DNA from: Ascaris suum
Lineage: Eukaryota > Nematoda > Chromadorea > Rhabditida > Ascarididae
Length of the DNA: 64,000 nt
Assembly: GCA_013433145.1 (NCBI GenBank)
Contig: CM024181.1
Location: 7,998,001-8,062,000 of the forward strand
Direction of reading: 5' to 3'
In this document: in pieces, positions 15,201 through 29,800 of the stretch
How the letters are laid out: every line of letters begins with the position of its first letter
Position numbering within the stretch: position 1 is the first letter of the stretch
Made by a program: the position numbers and the translations under genes
The notes under the pieces: model-generated
Database searches by the model: none
The model's input: only the letters and a program-made list of their open reading frames with translations
Told to the model about the DNA's origin: nothing

Positions 15201-18200
15201 ATAAATTAATTAAATTAGATAAATAAATAAAATGAATAAACAGAATTAGACAGATAAATTTGATTAAATAAAGAAATTAAATTAAACAATTACTTAAATT
15301 AAATAAATGAATTAAACTAAATAAACAATAAAAACTAAATTAATTAAATTAATGCATTAACTTAAACTAATTAAATTAGTGTAACTGAATAAAAATAATT
15401 AATTAAATTAGTTAAACTAAATTAAATCAATTAAATCAAATTAAATTATTTTAATTCATTAAATTAAATTGAATTACGTTAACTAAATAAATGAATTAAA
15501 CTGAATTAATTAATTAAATCAAATAAATGAGCCAAATCAAACAAACAAATTAAATAAAATAAATAAAATAAAATAAATAAACTAATTCAATAAAACGAAA
15601 TAATTAATTAAATTGGTTAAATTAAAGTAATTAAATTAACGTAATTAAAATAATTTAGTTAAGTAAATTAATTAAATCAAATAAATAAACTAAATTAAGT
15701 AAATAAATAAAAAAATTAAACTAAATTAAAATTAAATAAATTGAATTAAATTAAATAAGCAAATTAAGTTAAACATTTAATAATAAATTAGTTAAACAAA
15801 ATTAAATGAATTTTAAAAAAAAGCTAAATAAATTAAAAGTTAAATTACATAAATTAATTAAATTAAATAAACAAGTTAAATTAAATGAAAAAATTAAATA
15901 AAATGAAATGAATTTAATTAAATTGACTAAATTAAATCTAATTAACTAGATTAAACTAGTTACTTAAATTAAACTTAATTGATTAAATTAAATTTTTCCT
16001 TAACTAAATTAAATGAATTAAATTATTTTAATTTAGTCAATTTAAATGAATTAATTAAATTAAATTAGTTAAATCAAATTAAACTAAATAAATTGAATCA
16101 ATTGAATCGAATAAATTAAATCAAATAAATAAATAAAACAAAATTAATTTAATTTTTCAATTAAGTAAATAAATAAATTAAATAAATGAATAAATTAAAA
16201 TAAATAAATAAACCAAATTAAACTAATAAATTAAATAAAGTAAACAGATTAAATCCAATAAAGAAATTAAATTAGTTAAATTAGATTAATTAAATTAAAT
16301 TGAATTAGCCTAATAGAATTGATTTAATTTCATTAAATTAATTAAATTAAGTGAAATGAATCTAATTTAATTAATTAAATTAATCTGGTTAAGCTAAATG
16401 AATAAATTAGACTAAATTCATTAAATTAATTTAATGAATTATAATAAATCAAACTAGCTAAATGAAATTAAACAAATTAAATTGAATGAATAAATTAATT
16501 TAAACAAGTAAATTAAATTAATTAAATGAAACAAATAAATTTAATTTAATTTAATTTAATTTAATTACATAAATAAATTAAACTAAATTAAATTAAATTA
16601 ACAAATTAGATTAAGTAAATAAATTAAATTAAGTTAATTAATTAAATTAAACAAATAAATAGATAAATAAACTAACATCGAAATGGTTTGAAATGTCTCT
16701 TCTCCCATAGTTGTCGACATCCATCAGCAAGCAATAATTGTGCTTTGCGGATATCTTTTTCATCTTTATTTGCATCGAAACGTGCGCGCATTATCACCTT
16801 CTGATAGCGTACTTCCAAACTGAAAATATTTTCAATTCACTTTCAAACGTTTTTCTTACTGCATCAATTTAGCCTTAAAATGAGGATAACTCACTTCTGC
16901 ATATAGTGTCTTTTATCATTCACGTAATCACTCACATATGAATGTACCGAAGGATTACAACTCGAGCATTACTCGCTAGTTATCTGTATAAATTTGTAAC
17001 TTATACAGGCAACACTGACCAGCTGAAGGTGACCGCTAAGTTGTAAACGGTCATAATCGGGTCTGAAATGACCACGATGAAGACCCTTGTACCATTAGCC
17101 CGCCGAAGTACACTTTGATACAGTGTATCAAATCCCGTGTTCCCTTGAGGTTTTTTTGAACATACGCTGGAAGAACGGCCCTCTAAATCTTGCAGAATCG
17201 ATTCGCCGTTTCCCGTCTCATTTGGAAAAATCCACGAAAAACCTCTTCGTAAACCTGATATAGCAAACGACCTGACCTCCTTCCCGCATTCAAAAAAAAA
17301 AACGGGGACGTGATAATACATGCAGCTTCTTCATATCCTACGCAACATTGTTCAACGATCCATCGCCCTCAGCAATAAATGCCACTCACAGCAGCTGACA
17401 ATCGAATGTTGGATTATTTGGGAGTATAAGCGACAATTGTACTTCTGGAAGATTTATTTTACGATGTAACAGTTTAAGCACTAGAGAAGTATTTTTTTTA
17501 AGTCCCGCCCACACGATAACCTGCAACTCTATTTCATCCGCATGTCGAGGTACTGAAAAGAATGAACAGCCTATCATTATCTTTGCATCATCGAGCTCAG
17601 AGGATGTTTCCACATCAACAAGGTCAGAAACTATTCCATAAAATAGATTAAGGTCATGTTTCATGGCGGTCGCTGCATCTGCACTGTGTCAATTTTGATA
17701 GCACCTTTCGTGTCATACTTCCTAAACCAATATATTTCGTTAGAATATCACACAAAAAATTTCCCTCCCCGTATAGTCTTCACTTTCTTTTCTAATTTCC
17801 GCAGGAGCAGCGACCACATGAAACATGACCTCATTCTATTTTATGGAATAGTTCGTGACCTTGCCGATATGGAAGCATCCTCTTAGTTCGTTGATACGAA
17901 GATAACGGTAGGTTGTTCATTTGCTGCATATTATCAAAGGCGTGGCAACTTTTTCGTCCACTAAATGAAAGACGTATGTAATCGACTTTCGGTTGCGATA
18001 GTAGGCTCATGTTCATCTCATGTACTGAAGTTTCACCTGACCCATATTCCGCCCAGCTTTTTCCATCACGACATGGGCAATGCATCGTTATAGATATGTT
18101 CAAGGCACAATGGTTTTTAACCCCTCATTCCCAATGATATGGTAATATGACCGAACCAAATGTACTTCCGGTTGAAAAGAAGTAGTTAGCAACATAATAA

Positions 18201-18329
18201 ATATTGAAAAAAAACTCACTTGTTACCACCATACCAGTTGTCCACCTCACGGAGAGCCCTTTTATATAGTCGACATACTTTCTGACGATGCGACAGTGCC
18301 TTCGTAAACATCCATGCCGGTGACTCCAT
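9299..18329 (-). CDS. NDUFB9: NADH dehydrogenase (ubiquinone) 1 beta subunit 9 (NDUFB9/B22)
   Basis: Accessory LYR-family subunit of mitochondrial complex I, in the membrane-arm (proton-pumping) part. Four exons: 18329-18220, 16819-16677, 10888-10833 and 9481-9299, with phases 2, 1 and 0 at the joins and TGA at 9299-9301. The product is 163 aa; the human protein is 179. The LYR-type motif reads CRLYKRALREVDNWY (residues 19-33). It is followed by MRARFDANKDEKD (human MRARFEEHKNEKD), then ALDPGGSSYDRERESPD, then the C-terminal block FPYYFNKREQRKKEL. Only the order and spacing of the human protein fit so well. The donor of exon 3 could be three bases earlier (GAT|gtggtt), which would drop one Val. 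An acceptor-like ttacag lies 14 nt before the ATG. Intron 2 (16676-10889, 5.8 kb) is mostly AT repeat. Not an operon member by position; it diverges from the AKR gene. Confidence 0.95.
9631..9662 (+). repeat. Short GGACAAAA tandem repeat
   Basis: Four imperfect copies of an 8-base unit (ggacaaaa, with one ggacataa) inside NDUFB9 intron 3. Non-coding. Confidence 0.7.
11251..16674. repeat. 5.4-kb degenerate AT satellite inside NDUFB9 intron 2
   Basis: About 5.4 kb made almost only of interleaved AAATT and AAAT units (forms such as taaattaaat, aattaattaa, aataaataaa). Isolated G or C bases break it up and no unit array is exact. There are no stop-free frames and no other motifs. It begins abruptly after unique sequence at 11250 and ends exactly at the exon 2 donor of NDUFB9 (gt at 16676-16675). 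It therefore fills most of the intron right up to the splice site. The mix of 4- and 5-base units suggests slippage growth with mutation rather than a transposon: no terminal repeats or target duplications are visible. Confidence 0.95.
17561..17921. repeat. Inverted repeat of a gene-like fragment (arms ~115 bp)
   Basis: The left arm (17561-17676, reading on the minus strand) and right arm (17807-17921, reading on the plus strand) share about 116 bp at roughly 80-85% identity by eye, with a 130-bp spacer. Both arms start at gcagcgacc and read MKHDL-LFYGIV-DL-D-E-SS. In the left arm the frame runs on to 92 codons (17664-17386). In the right arm it stops at TAG right after the SS. The matched frames suggest a duplicated coding fragment, of unknown family, decaying in NDUFB9 intron 1. 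Confidence 0.8.
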
Positions 18330-20067
18330 CTTGTCAATCCGGCCTGTAATAGTTGCCGGTACCAACGATCAAAAGACTTCCGAACTGATACCGATCACGG
18401 CAATGTTTTAGCGATTCAAAGATAACGAAACCACTCATGACAATAATAAACAGCTCTTCGTGCATTATATTACCAGAAGAATTGTTTGCAGAGAAGTACT
18501 AAACTATAATTTAATACTACGAGTAGGCGGCATGCTCATAAATGGCACGTTTTTTGCCCTTGTTGCCACCCTGGTGCTGCCCTCAGAAACAAGTGGGAAG
18601 TCCCGACCGGTTTCCATGTATTCCTCCTCCCGCCCCCTCCCGACCTAAATGGTATCGGAAAACCAGACTCCCCATACATGCACTGGCCACAGGTCATCAG
18701 TTTCTAGCTAAGCCGCTCAAATTCAATTTGGACTTTCAGGTGCTGCATAGCGGAGAAAACCAAAAAACAGAGTCCAACAGTTTTATACAAGGGAGAATAA
18801 CCATGCAGAGGATAGTAGATAATAACATGCACAAAGCTTCGAGCTTCAAATGATGGACACGTGAAACAGAGGCCGTGATTATGCAAAGGGCCTTAGAGTC
18901 TTATCTGCACCAGACATCTAGAAGGGTGGCTAGACGGATTGCGCGAGTGAACATTCCAAACACCTCGTGTTGGTGCAGCCATCTTCCGCTTAGCATTGTC
19001 AAGTAGAGTTTGGGGCCATTTCGAGACACAGCTTCTACCCTCTCGTGAAATGCCGCACTACAACTGACGAATCTAGCGCTAGCTGAAGCACAAAAGCTCC
19101 CATCAACCCTCTGACATCTCCACATGTTTCCGTTGGCTAAACTCACGTAAGCAAAAGATTCCAGTTAAGACCTAGCCATCAGCGGATCGGATATAACTTC
19201 AGGAGATGATCTGAAAACACGTCTAGTATATAACGGCCTAAAGTGCAATAGCTGTAATAAAAATGTTTTAACTTACAAAAATTGCCAATATAACGCTTAA
19301 ATCACATGTCAGGTATAACGCTTGATGCGAGGCGAATACTAGTGCGTGATTTAAAAGATTCGTCACAGCCACACCAAACTATCAAGCTGCTATCCTATAG
19401 CGTCAACGTAACGGATCGCAGACTTAATCGATGATTGAAGTGTGTGCGAGTGACGGTGTATTTTTTTTTAAACTTCAAAGCATTTCAGTCATTACAAGAG
19501 ATATGACATCATTTCAACCATCGGACCAGGTATCACCTCCTACAAGATTGTGAAGACACCTCCATCCTGTTTCCCCTCCACTATATCACCGTTTATTTCA
19601 TTATATGATGTTATATTACTATATTATTATATGTGATATGGGTATCTCCACACATATAAGAAATACCTGTGTACCTTTATTGCAGGTAATGGACAATGTG
19701 ATAACCTGTGCAACTTGCATAGATGCAAAGTTTTATTATATTCAAAGAAGTCTCGCTTCTTTCAGTTGCTTTGTGCCGTTGCGACATTAATTTTGACTGG
19801 CGCGATGATTTCCGGCGCTTTTTTTGATAGTCTTATTATGAGTTTCCGATATTTTATTTTTTCCGGGATTTCCGGATTGTAACAGGTGATAGTTTCCGAT
19901 ATTTTAAGGAACTCATTTGAAATTGTCGTATTTTGCGCAAATCGAATAACTTGCTAGCTAAATTCGTCATAATCATCAATTTCAGGACTTTTTATATGCA
20001 TCTAATATCTTCCAAAATATGTTTATTTTTCAAATATATGCTCCTATTACCTGTATTTGCTGCCAAT
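18330..20067. promoter_or_regulatory. Divergent intergenic region between NDUFB9 and AKR
   Basis: About 1.97 kb separates the two divergent start codons (the remainder is the tRNA-like element and AKR leader), so both promoters should lie here. I could not identify specific promoter elements. Two less AT-rich stretches (about 18540-18700 and 18900-19150) hold open frames on both strands with no family resemblance. They may be repeat remnants or exons of an unrecognised gene. Confidence 0.4.
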
Positions 20068-20142
20068 GAAAAATCTGTCCCTAGATGGGGGATAAGCCTA
20101 GGATCTCACGATTGCCAGGCGAGTATTCGACCATCGAACAAC
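20068..20142 (-). pseudogene. Decayed tRNA-Gly-like element (tRNA pseudogene or SINE head)
   Basis: On the minus strand the sequence TGGTCGAATACTCGCCTGGC closely follows the D-arm to anticodon region of eukaryotic tRNA-Gly(GCC), which reads TGGTAGAATTCTCGCCTGCC. CTCGC pairs with a downstream GTGAG, but the loop is 9 rather than 7 bases. The T-arm is poorly kept: ggcttatcccc stands in place of GGTTCGAATCC. A run of five T follows, as in Pol III terminators. It lies about 150 bp upstream of the AKR start codon. This is probably a pseudogene or a tRNA-derived repeat. Confidence 0.45.
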
Positions 20143-20295
20143 GGTGAAAGTTGATACCTGCTATGTTGAGCAGGTAATTAATCCATTTCATAAAATTGCA
20201 TCAACCCAATTGAATGCCTTAGATTAATGGTATAGATATTAACGGTATTAATGATAAAGAATGCTTATGCTTTATACTTTATCCACTTTTGAGCA

Positions 20296-23166
<2,871 letters not shown>

Positions 23167-25215
23167 ACCGATCCGATATCCTCACCTAATCGAAGCGATC
23201 GATTGGTCTATCATACCGATAAAAGAATATATCCACATCGCAGAATTCAAGCTTCATACTTAATCGCCATACCTCAACAAACATTTATGGCCATTATGGT
23301 GGTAATTTTTTCATTGGTTATAAAAAGTTGTGAATCTAGGCGCCTGATAAGTTGTAATATGAATTAATGATCCGATCATAAAATGGATCGGATGTTTGAA
23401 TACAGAAAAATACTTACTGAAGTTTTCATTTATATCGAAATAGAAAACGAATATCAGTGATGGAGAGAAAAAACTTTGAATAAAATTGAATTTGAAAGGT
23501 TTCGAGAGAAGAAGGGTATTACTGAAACGAAGCGATATACGAAATGAGACCTCAGCTTATTTGCTTTATTTCTTAGGAGGGGGCACAATGTGTTTATTGC
23601 TAATCACTGGAGTCATTTAAATTGATAGCATAATCTGCGCGTCACTGAATATTAGGGAATAGGTTAACTTCTATTTGTTGATCCGATTGGGATTATGTTT
23701 TGGCAATTATTTGAATTCCTAAAGACAGCATAATCCAACTTTTATATTCTAAAAGCAGTACCACTGAAAATAACTTTGCAAAAGCAGTACCACTGAAAAA
23801 AGTTTATTGCTGCACTAAATGAGTTATTAAAGTGAGACTGCTACAGTCAAAGTTATTGAACCAGTTCTTCAACCCCCCCCCCCGTCAAGATTGCTTATAC
23901 GTGGTGACGGAGAGAGAGAAAGAGGGAGGGGGGGGGGGGAGAAGAGAACAAGGAGAGAGAGGAAGGATTCGTTTTATCGTAATATTAATAGCACAGCATG
24001 CAAAATAAATCTTCTTTGTTTTGTTTTCTTCCATTACTTCTACGTTAGAATGCATAATTATGGTCCTGCTCACAAATTTTTTTTGAACTCATTTGAGGAG
24101 AATAAAAAGAAATTTCACCCTTATCACTCATAATAATTACTCTTCTCCATCATATTTGTTTGTCAGTAGTTAACAGCGAGAGGTCACACAAAACCACGAT
24201 GGATCCATCACAGATCTATTGGATGTGTTTTCTCCCGATCCTAACAATGAATTAGCGGGTCTTCTAAAGCACTCCCAAATAGGAGATAGTCCTCGACAAA
24301 GGGGGACCATTTTTGTACTTTCTCCGGTTTCAAAGTGCCACGGTAATAACACTTGCTATCATAGATTCTTGCTATGATAAACATCCTCCACATTGTCCTC
24401 CTTTCGCCTCATCTTCCCTTCCCCCCTCTTCATCTCAACCAGGAAGTGAAAGTATGGACGTGTGGCTGAGCTTATTGGCGGAAACATCCTGAATCATGAA
24501 CTTGCTCGATTGTTTCACAGGCATTCCTCGCAGTTCAATCCATCCCGTAAAGCCACTGCTCTTACTCTAGAAATCAGTAGATACAGCGGGAGTGCTGCAC
24601 ACCTCTTGCCTTACTCCCCCCCCCCCTCCGTTGCATATCCCCCTCATTCCCATGCCTGAGCTACGCCAAGGTAATGTGCGGAAATCGCGTCACCGTACGG
24701 TAGAAAGAAAGGACCTGAGATGATCGCCGGTGAACAGGTAGGAAAAGTGGCACACAACTTATCCCATTAGAAAATCAAAGTGGTTTCCCCATTATTCAGT
24801 AGTTTTCCTTCTGGTTACGATGTGCTATTATAGTTATGATCACTGCAAACTTTCACAAACAACTGCACAATAACACGTTAACTTTTGAACTGAAATACAA
24901 AAGAAAGAAAAATAACGGAGAAAAGCAATTAATAATTTATAAAATAAATTCCTTAAAGATAAAAAATTTCTGATGATACTCAATTTCGAAAAGTAATCAC
25001 CGTACGGTGTTGAATGAAACCCATGAGCGTCAAAACCTTCGAAGAAAATTTTTTAACGATATATTCATTCAAGATTATATGCTAAATCAAAGCACACATT
25101 TGTGAACAATTAATAAGCACAATTCAATAATGCTTAGAATATGCAATGACGACACATTGAAAGCAAGCTTAACATTGACTGCATTATGCGATAAACATAG
25201 TACAACGACTAGATC

Positions 25216-25300
<85 letters not shown>

Positions 25301-26822
25301 ATCCACACATGCTTCTGAGACTTAAAGAGGGAGTGCTGTGCTCATGGACCAGAAATGTGCTCGTGGCAGTCTTTCAGTCACCAAATGACCGCCAAAGACG
25401 GAAGTTACGCAAAAGCAACTCTGTATTCGTGATCAAGATGATTTGGCAATGGGCAATGAGTGGGACCGAAGGGTTTGAGTGGTCGTAACCACAATATGGC
25501 AAAGGGGGAATAAAGGGAAGGTACATTTCAAGTGCTATGAAAGATTTGATAAGTGAACTTGAAAAATGCATTGAGACCAGTGGTCATTCAAGAAAGAAGA
25601 TATCCTCCAGTTAACAATTCTCTCTACCCTATCTCTTTGTTGTTTGCATCCTCTATTGTTGTCTTGAGCTGCTAAGCTGCCACCTCTTAACCTGAAGTTA
25701 TAGAGGTGAAAGACCAGTTTTATGTCACTTCTACATATTATTTCTATAATTCGATTGCAGTTTTTAATGGTATCATCAAAATCGCTGCCGGATGGTCAAG
25801 CCCACATCACTACCCCCAACATCTAACTATCCATCGCCCAACACTAAGAATGCTTATTGAACAAATCCTCATAGCTCTATGTCCATTGTCTAGAGCTACC
25901 TCGCTAACAAACTTCACTTTTCTGCGGTCATCGATCAGCATATCTTTCGATAATTTTTGGGACTGTTGCATATTTATTTATGCAACGACCTTATGAAATT
26001 ATACGAAATTAAGGGGGAGCGGGGAGGGAGCAGGTGAAGTTCTCAGACGATCATATATTGGCCAGAGATGACGAGAATAAACACTAGATTCCTCACTTTG
26101 AAGTTTCCCTGTAAAAATCTTAGAACATTCTTCGAGCGATTTGCATCTCATTTCTGAAATAAAATTATCGAAAATTAGCAGCATTCTTCTCAACGACCAT
26201 CGATTTTCTTTAGTTATAATCTTTACTTTAGTTCGAAAAATGTCGCCGTGATGTAAAATTCTTGGCAGTGACCTATACAGAGGAATCATCGCCGGAAAGA
26301 AAGGGGGAGGGAGGGGGGGGGGGGGGCGCCGATTAAGGAGGGAAGAGGAGGCAAAAGAAGGAAACAGAAACGAACTTATAGCTATAGGATCATGCACATC
26401 CATTCCCACCCGAGATAAAGCGGCAGCATTTGTCGCTATCAAATGCGACTTGATTCGATCGTCTCATGAATAATCCATCCAGAGTTTAAAATTTCAAAAA
26501 ATAATTTGAAACACATATGGATTCTAATTTCTCCGATCGAAAGAAGAACTCATAAATGAAACGTTAGATATAATAATAAATATAATTTTTGAAGAAAAAA
26601 AAAGTAAACTAGTTAGGTATATTATTGCCTTAGAATTTGAAAAAGAAAAGGAAGATTCTCTTCACATTTTTTCTCAAAGAATTTCAATCAGATTCCTTTT
26701 GCAATCTAATCAAAAAACTCATTTTATGATGAAATTTGGAATCTCTCATATACGAAACAAATGACAAAGTCACAACGATCACAAGCCAAGAAACGAGATC
26801 GACGATCGATCCGCATTCTCAT
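23167..26822. other. 3.7-kb spacer between convergent AKR and TMX2 genes
   Basis: Should contain both 3' UTRs. No further exon was recognised. Present are poly-C (23873-23883) and G runs (23930-23939, 26313-26326), a C run near 24607, and a (TA)n array. Open frames at 24462-24659 (+), 25374-25571 (-), 25706-25996 (+) and 25999-26442 (-) lack family features, and the last runs through the poly-G. Confidence 0.5.
25220..25298. repeat. (TA)n microsatellite
   Basis: About 39 TA units in the spacer between AKR and TMX2. Open frames at 25087-25318 are artefacts of it. Confidence 0.95.
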
Positions 26823-29800
26823 CTAATCGTTTTTCTTATCGTTCGGCTCTTTCTTCAATAATTCCTTTTCATGTTTGCTCAAGTTCGCCTTGCATTCGTT
26901 GAATAAGTTGTTTATGTCGAATTCCAGGATGCAATTATCCTGTAAAAACAAATACAACCGATTAATTATAGATTAATGAGAACATATCAAAAAGCACCCC
27001 TTTCTAATACAAATTTGTGACTTTAATATTCAAATCTATTTTCATTTCCATCTGTTCGTCCGGAAATTAACTGAGTAACTGGCGGAGATTATATTCCACT
27101 AAAACAGGTAAATACCTTTTGGAATCCTCCTCAGGTCTAGTGAAATAGTTCAGACGTTGATCACATATGGAAAGTACCTAAGACTTGAAATAAAAAAAAT
27201 CTCTTCAATGGCTCTCCTCAATAAAGTAACAAGGAAAGTGCACTATAAAAAAAATTTTGCCCTTATTGTGCACTTTTCTTCCAGCAAGAAACGCATGACG
27301 TCATCAAATCAGGTTGCAGGAAAAACAATCCGAACTTTCAGTGTGCCATGAAGCGTAATTTCTATGCTGCATTTTCCCAATAAGGCTACATTCCCATCTG
27401 CAAAAATTATCACTGAAACACAGATGGCCGTATCTTGATGTCAAAGTTTTCCGTAACCTCAGTTTACGACGACGGGAAAGAGGGAAAGAAATCTGTCGGC
27501 GAAGAAACACTGCCGCCCGTCGATTTTGCTTTTTCTTCTCTTCCTCTTTCATTCTTCTTCCATTATTTCTTTCAGCACAACTGCGTTTTGGGCTGTGATT
27601 TCCCAATAGCAACTATCAGTGAAGAGGAGGTACCGAATCAAAGGAAAGCAAGGGAGCGGAAAAGCAAGGGGGGGGGGGGTTGGGGGGAAAAGAAGAGGGA
27701 AAGGAAACAGATCTGTGCTCTGAATATGAAATTCATGAAATATAAAATCTTTTGTTATCTGTCGAGCGTTGTGCACATTGTACTGCCGAACATATATTAT
27801 ACGTTGACATATTATCATAACTACGTAACAACTGCCGAATAAAATAAACTACGCTTTTTCTTTGTTCTATAATGAGTTCGATCCAACCGGGTATTGGTCT
27901 CTCGAGAAGAAATTTTTGCAACAAAGGGGTAATGCTCGAGGTGTCCCACCTATTACTGTCTCTCTAATTGAAAAAAACAACTATTCTTCCCGCACAGTTT
28001 TTCTTAATTAATTAATTGGATGTAAAAAAATTCTATCATTCATGAAGCATACCATCGAGTCATTTTCTAAAAAACTTGGAGATAATCAAAGAAGATCAAA
28101 ATATGATCAAAAGCGAAAATACGACGATCAAAGTCAAGAAATACAAGAATCAAAAACACTCAAAAATAATTCTTACTTGAGTGAATACAAACGGTATCGC
28201 GCGTTTGTTCTGGATAGTCGGCCGTCGCATCACCTCTTTGCCGTCCTTGAAGAGCGACATCTGCAAAAGGGGCATTATTCTCAATAATCTCCACATCGTA
28301 GGTACATATAAAGCCTTCCGTTACCACACCGTCCCGGAGAGCCCAGGTAGACAGGTCATCTAGAGCCATTTTACTCGTTTCATATCTAGATGCAGCAGCG
28401 CAACACAATTCAATCAGCGGTAAGTCACGTGCTTCTTTGCATAACTCCATAATGTTGCTAATAGGCTTAACATACAACAGTTAAAAATAACACTCAGATC
28501 TTTTGTATGATCTCCTCAAACTTTTAGAAGCTCACCTTTATTTAAGGACTCAAAATCTGCCAAGATTTGGAGAAGCAACGACATTTTATTCAAGACGCGC
28601 ATTCCACTTTGTTCCAATCTTCTTAATTTTTAAGGCGCAAACATTTTTTGGATCTTTCAAATCGAAATTCTTTCATAAAATTATCTCGATCCCCCAAGAA
28701 CATATCGACAAAAGAGGCTGTATATTAGCTCCTCTCCAAATGGCCCGCCGAAAACCTTTCTTCGCGCTTAATTCAGCAAAATGATTCAGAGAGTGCAAGA
28801 GAACTGCAAAAAAAAAAAAAAACCATTTCCACTCGTATTTAGCGATCTTTCGCTGTAAAATAATCAAACAGAAGAAACTGCTACACATAGACCACCGAGA
28901 TTCTCTATTCTCGATTTTTTTCGGGACACAACATCAGCAGGACTCAAGCAGTATTTTACAATTCACTTTCCCTATCCCCTTCTATGCCCCTATCCCCATC
29001 CTCATCCTCCCTCCCCGCCACTCAAAGTCCACTCAAAGATCGTCATTCACATATGCCTGAGAAAATCGTGAACTTCCGTCAGGTACACACCTGGCCAGTG
29101 AGTGCTCACGAACATTAAAAAATCCAACCCAAAAGCACTCAACGGAGCAATGTAAACAGAGAGATTACTACACACTCACAGTGGGCAACTGACGACTGGC
29201 TGGATGAGTATTGATTCTGAAGCGTTCTGCTTCCTTCGGCCAACGTCCCACGTCGAGTTTTCGCGAAACGCAAATTCGGCAAGGCGAACCTGAAATCATC
29301 AACGACCGCCACTTAAAACACCCGATGTAAACAACATAGAAAACATAACGTTAATCATATCAACGAGCTAACACAACACACTGCATTCACATTATCGTAT
29401 CTGCCTCAGTAGACACCCTGCGCTTTTAATTTTCTCACGACATTCTAAATCAGATCATGTTTCTATGTGCGCAAACATAACGACTCTAGAGTACAGTACT
29501 GTTTGGACGCTTTCCTTCAGTGAAGAAATCTATCCAAAAATAGCATCTGTCCTATGGTTCTCCAATAGGAGAGGCGGGGAGAGAGTGGGAGAGGGGTGGG
29601 GGCAGAGGGGATGGGGAGAAAGAGTCTATTCACGCAAATACGCAAAAACTACAGAAATCTTATTCAATTAAAAAAATCGGTATTATATTAGCCAAATATC
29701 TAAAACAATACCACAAATTTAAATAAATAAATATTTGAAAAAAAAAAAAACCAACGGAAAAATCGATATGCTAATTGAAATATATTCCATAAAATTCAAA

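Noticed and set aside
11251..16674. Transposon or organelle DNA insertion as origin of the AT block
   Set aside because: No terminal repeats, target-site duplication, tRNA or coding trace; units are simple AAATT/AAAT.
25999..26442. 147-codon minus-strand frame between AKR and TMX2
   Set aside because: Runs through the poly-G tract (a Pro run in translation) and shows no domain or conserved motif.
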